Origin: Flavobacterium sp. Sd200
GTDB lineage: Bacteria; Bacteroidota; Bacteroidia; Flavobacteriales; Flavobacteriaceae
Direction: 5' to 3'
DNA: 64,000 nt
Assembly (NCBI RefSeq): GCF_009826935.1
Contig: NZ_WUMN01000002.1
Location: 434,001 to 498,000, forward strand
Shown piece after piece: positions 61,273-64,000 of this stretch. The position numbers and the translations under genes were made by a program. The notes below the pieces were generated by a model. The model saw only the letters and a program-made list of their open reading frames with translations. It had not been told where the DNA came from and did no database searches. Position 1 is the first letter of the stretch. Each line of letters opens with the position of its first letter.

Positions 61273-61830
61273 ATGCAGCACAGCCTTTATTTTATAGCGA
61301 TTATACCTCCGGATGATGTTTGCACTGAAGTTGATGCTTTTCGTAACGATTTTAAAAACAACTACAACAGCAGGGCTGCTTTAAAAAATGTGCCGCACAT
61401 TACGCTCAAAGCTCCTTTTGAGGCAGCACCAAAACAACACAGCACAATTTTAGACTGGTTTGGCAACCTGAATATTAAGACTGAACCTTTTAGCATTGAC
61501 CTTCAAAATTTTGGTGCGTTCGACAACCCCAAAAATCCTGTAATCTATGTAAAGCCTTTATTGACCGATAATTTGACGCAGTTGCAAAAGGAAATTATTA
61601 CAGCTTTTGAACTTTCCTTTCCGGACACCACACTCCATTATCATGAACGTCATTTTGCACCTCACCTAACCATTGCTTTTAGAGATCTTTCCTATGAGCA
61701 GTTTAAAAAAGCCTGGACAATTTACAGTAATAAACACTATACAGCACAGTTTGCGGTTAACCATTTATGTCTGTTTAAACACAACGGCACGGCATGGCAG
61801 GTAATTGCCATCTATAATTTAGGCTCCTAA
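61273..61830 (+). CDS. 2H phosphoesterase superfamily protein (2'-5' RNA ligase-like)
   Basis: A 185-residue protein with the two HxT motifs of the 2H superfamily: HITLK at about 46-50 and HLTIA at about 130-134. These form the active site of cyclic phosphodiesterases and 2'-5' RNA ligases such as ThpR. The substrate here is unknown. It is divergent from the previous gene, and its 3' side leads into a large inverted repeat. Confidence 0.85.
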   Translation: MQHSLYFIAIIPPDDVCTEVDAFRNDFKNNYNSRAALKNVPHITLKAPFEAAPKQHSTILDWFGNLNIKTEPFSIDLQNFGAFDNPKNPVIYVKPLLTDNLTQLQKEIITAFELSFPDTTLHYHERHFAPHLTIAFRDLSYEQFKKAWTIYSNKHYTAQFAVNHLCLFKHNGTAWQVIAIYNLGS

Positions 61831-61858
61831 TTATTAATAGTCTTTAAGCTAAAAATGT

Positions 61859-62000
61859 CACGCAAAGGCGCGAAAGCGCAAAGCTGTATAGTGACATTTC
61901 ATCTCCGGGCGACTGATAAGTCGCTAAGTTTTGCGCCTTTCAGTCACTTCATTCAAATGAAGATTGGGGTACAGCTTTGCGCCTTCGCGCCTTTGCGAGA
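61859..62000. repeat. Large inverted repeat CGCAAAGGCGCGAAAGCGC..
   Basis: Left arm ACGCAAAGGCGCGAAAGCGC continuing AAAGCTGTA (about 61860-61888) is nearly the exact complement of the right arm (about 61970-61998). The inside holds a GCGACT-GATA-AGTCGC hairpin (61918-61934 region) and a TTTTGCGCCTTT segment. A fragment of the same sequence (CACGCAAAGGTGCAGAG) lies at 63898-63914. It resembles dispersed flavobacterial repeats. Confidence 0.8.
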
Positions 62001-62058
62001 AAAACAATAAACGATCCGGAATAGTTTGCACCACTCCGGATCGTTTATTGTTTTTTTA
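62001..62058. terminator. Strong bidirectional terminator
   Basis: Twenty-base perfect stem (62001-62020 / 62035-62054), 14-base loop, A tract before and T tract after. It separates the RNA-ligase-like gene from the convergent SDR. Confidence 0.92.
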
Positions 62059-62064
62059 TCCTTT

Positions 62065-62826
62065 TTAAATGAACATTCCTCCTGATACTTCTATGCGCTG
62101 AGCGGTTATCCATTTGGCATCATCGGTACATAAAAAAGCTACCACACCACCAATATCGTCTGGCAAACCAACACGTCCAAGAGCCGTTTGCGATGCTATA
62201 CCTGCATTAAGCTGGGCATTATCGCGCACAACGCCACCGCCAAAATCGGTCTCAATAGCACCGGGAGCCACAATATTTACATTGATACCCCTTGCGCCCA
62301 ATTCTTTAGCCTGATAGCGTGTAAGAACCTCCATGCCACCCTTCATGGAAGCATAGGCAGCATAGCCCGGAGTAGCAAAACGCGCCAGTCCCGATGATAT
62401 GTTTATAATTCCTCCGCCATTGGCAAGCACAGGCAATGCCTTTTGTGTAATAAAAAACGGTGCTTTAAAATGTATGTTTACCAGTGCATCAAAATCCTTT
62501 ATAGTAGTATCGGCAAAGGCCGCATGGATGCCTACCCCCGCATTGTTTACCAGATAGTCTATTTTATCTGTACCAAAGGTTTGGCTCAGCGTTGCCGAAA
62601 GCTGTTCAAAAAAAGCATCAAAACCATCCGTGTTGTCAACGCTTAATTGTAATGCCGCGGCTTTTTGGCCAAGGCTTTCAATTTCAGCTACTACTGCATC
62701 GGCATCTTCTTTTTTACTGTTGTAGGTAAGTATTACGTCAAGGCCTTTTTTAGCAATGGCAATTGCCATATTTTTTCCGAGCCCACGGCTGCCACCGGTA
62801 ATAAGGGCTATTTTAGATTGTGCCAT
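62065..62826 (-). CDS. Short-chain dehydrogenase/reductase
   Basis: A 253-residue classical SDR. GGSRGLGKNM at about 10-19 is the cofactor loop, NNAGVG the central strand motif, and YASMKGGME gives catalytic Tyr and Lys with Ser in INISSG upstream. Arg in the cofactor loop (SRGLG) suggests NADP(H). GRVGLPDDIGGVVAFL and the C-terminal ISGGMFI-like end fit the FabG-like group. Substrate unknown. Confidence 0.9.
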   Translation of the reverse strand: MAQSKIALITGGSRGLGKNMAIAIAKKGLDVILTYNSKKEDADAVVAEIESLGQKAAALQLSVDNTDGFDAFFEQLSATLSQTFGTDKIDYLVNNAGVGIHAAFADTTIKDFDALVNIHFKAPFFITQKALPVLANGGGIINISSGLARFATPGYAAYASMKGGMEVLTRYQAKELGARGINVNIVAPGAIETDFGGGVVRDNAQLNAGIASQTALGRVGLPDDIGGVVAFLCTDDAKWITAQRIEVSGGMFI

Positions 62827-62854
62827 ATTGTATTATTTTTATAATTTGATATAG

Positions 62855-62862
62855 CAAAGTTA
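62855..62862 (-). promoter_or_regulatory. -7 box of SDR gene
   Basis: Minus strand TAACTTTG fits TAnnTTTG exactly, about 29 bases before the ATG. Confidence 0.5.
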
Positions 62863-62950
62863 AGACTCCGGTAAGGCTAAAAAATGGTGTACTCTTCAGT
62901 TTTTTAGATTGCCGTCAAAACAGATTTACAGAACAGACAATTAGCTCAAA

Positions 62951-63769
62951 CTACTTCTTCTGAGCCAAATATTCGCTGCCTTTGGCTACAAGATAGTCCG
63001 TAAGCTCAAAATCTCTTTTAGGATCCAGCAGGGCATTGGTTTCAGCACCTTTATCACAATACACCAAAAACAAGCCAATTTCGTCTTTAGGTATCTTAAG
63101 TGTTTGTGTAAAAAAGTGGTAGGTAAACCGCTCTTTTACAACCTCTGTAAAAGATTTAGAAGTGGTAAGCGAATAAATTTCGCCTCTGTCCTGCTTTTTA
63201 TCGCTGCGTTTCTTTTTAAAGAAGGTTTCATAAATACGCACAAAGTTTACACCTGTAAGCTGGCTACCCGTAATTTGTGTGGGCAGGGCACCATTTTGGT
63301 TCATATCATACTTATTGCGCTGTACGTTATATACTTTCTCTTCGCCCACATTGGTCATAGTAGATGCTATGGCCTTAGTTTTTGTTTTGCGGCTGTCGGC
63401 AATAAGGTCGCCAGACAATACATTGGGTGTAATAACCACCTCATCAAGCACGGTTACATTAACATTAAGCCTTATGAGCAATCTGTCTTCCAAAAAATGG
63501 GGTTCGCTAACCACCAGGTAGGCCGACCGGAACGATATACCAGAAAAATAAAGCGTATCTGTAGGGCGCGCATAAAGCGTAAACAAACCGTCAGTATCGG
63601 TAACAGCACTAATGTTAGACGTTATGTTTTTAACGGTAAGATTGTCTACTGCTATAGAATCGGCAATTACCTTAGCGTGCAGTAGCTTTCTGGGTTCGGT
63701 TTTTTTCTGGCTGTAGGCTGCCAGCGGAAGCAAAAAAATAAAAACGAGTATGTGCAAGGCGGTTTTCAT
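62951..63769 (-). CDS. Carboxypeptidase-regulatory-domain secreted protein, second
   Basis: A 272-residue protein with signal peptide 1-20 (AAYSQ). The first domain (about 22-112) has the pattern VTDTDGLFTLYARPTDTLYFSGISF, here seen as TDTDGLF and LYFSGISF, followed by LDEVVITPNVLSG, which again recalls SusC-type entrances without any barrel. The rest is basic (KKKRSDKKQDRGE) with a C-terminal DYLVAKGSEYLAQKK. Role unknown. No close operon partner. Confidence 0.75.
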   Translation of the reverse strand: MKTALHILVFIFLLPLAAYSQKKTEPRKLLHAKVIADSIAVDNLTVKNITSNISAVTDTDGLFTLYARPTDTLYFSGISFRSAYLVVSEPHFLEDRLLIRLNVNVTVLDEVVITPNVLSGDLIADSRKTKTKAIASTMTNVGEEKVYNVQRNKYDMNQNGALPTQITGSQLTGVNFVRIYETFFKKKRSDKKQDRGEIYSLTTSKSFTEVVKERFTYHFFTQTLKIPKDEIGLFLVYCDKGAETNALLDPKRDFELTDYLVAKGSEYLAQKK

Positions 63770-64000
63770 AGCTGGTTAGTGCTTTAAGTGCAGCACCCTT
63801 ATAAAGGTACTAAAATTGTAACGCAAATTGTGTTAATTTTAGTTTGCCCGTGCATATCTTTTCTGTGCTTAATGAGCAACAAGCCTGTTTTAAATTTCAC
63901 GCAAAGGTGCAGAGATTAAATAACTTTATAATGGAGACAATGGAGACCAAAATTTAAAGAAAACTTCCTATTGTCCTGCAATAAGTTTATTGTATCTCTC
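63770..64000. other. Right edge, no gene seen
   Basis: AT-rich sequence with a fragment of the large repeat (CACGCAAAGGTGCAGAG, 63898-63914) and a doubled GGAGAC near 63933-63949. TACCTTTA on the minus strand near 63807-63814 may be the -7 region of the gene at 62951-63769. Confidence 0.5.

Noticed and set aside
61193..61273. 27 extra N-terminal codons on the protein at 60362-61192
   Set aside because: They cover a full promoter (TTG-N21-TAAATTTG) and precede a clear signal peptide.
63104..63685. Plus-strand frame of 193 codons opposite 62951-63769
   Set aside because: Antisense shadow of a gene with a signal peptide and regulatory domain; its own sequence is Cys/Lys/Tyr-rich without a motif.

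Overview
The window looks like a chromosomal segment of a Flavobacterium-type member of the Bacteroidota (family Flavobacteriaceae). The evidence is the mraZ-to-ftsQ dcw cluster order, gliding genes gldB and gldC, SusC/SusD/SusE genes, type IX secretion (T9SS) C-terminal sorting domains, -7 boxes of the form TAnnTTTG, a near absence of Shine-Dalgarno sequences, and AT-rich intergenic DNA with many palindromic repeats. No rRNA, tRNA, CRISPR array, insertion sequence, phage gene or origin was recognised.

Layout. 1-12291 (minus strand): division and cell-wall cluster mraZ-rsmH-ftsL-ftsI-murE-mraY-murD-ftsW-murG-murC-ftsQ, with ftsQ cut by the left edge; the mraZ promoter carries TGG repeats spaced 10 bp apart that look like MraZ autoregulatory boxes. 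12688-23344: housekeeping and accessory genes, namely an alpha/beta hydrolase, engB, a LytS/LytTR two-component pair, an unknown gene beside a predicted outer-membrane barrel, GDPD plus flavoprotein, a NarL-type regulator, nadE divergent from gldB-gldC, and a GNAT enzyme.

23421-42494: a complete alpha-glucan (starch/maltodextrin) utilisation locus. The minus arm holds an MFS importer, beta-phosphoglucomutase, a GH65 maltose phosphorylase, a secreted SusA-like GH13, a lipoprotein GH13 and a T9SS-exported three-module SusE-like protein. A LacI-family regulator lies between the arms. The plus arm holds susC-susD-susE and a large T9SS-exported GH13 amylase. Proposed flow: surface amylase and binding proteins cut and hold glucan, SusCD imports oligosaccharides, periplasmic GH13s trim them, MFS imports maltose, and GH65 plus PgmB convert it to glucose and glucose 6-phosphate. 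A palindrome AAAACGTTTT occurs at two locus promoters and is a candidate LacI-family operator.

42640-64000: a lipoprotein, a glycosyltransferase/GH1 pair, UbiA prenyltransferase, RluB, SnoaL-like protein, C-terminal processing protease, dCMP deaminase, HupE-like protein, aspartokinase, GNAT, class I fructose-bisphosphatase, several secreted proteins of unknown function, a TerB-like protein, a large AsmA-like protein, two carboxypeptidase-regulatory-domain proteins, a 2H RNA-ligase-like protein and an SDR.

The least explained material is intergenic. At least seven repeat or palindrome families occur between genes. The most unusual is a 13-base core, GCATTGCCCCCAG, present three times (56738, 56833, 59562). 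Each copy lies in the same frame of a tiny ORF that encodes HCPQ; two of these ORFs overlap by ATGA downstream of a perfect -7 box. This is a candidate microprotein or structured-RNA family and is the best lead for something undescribed.
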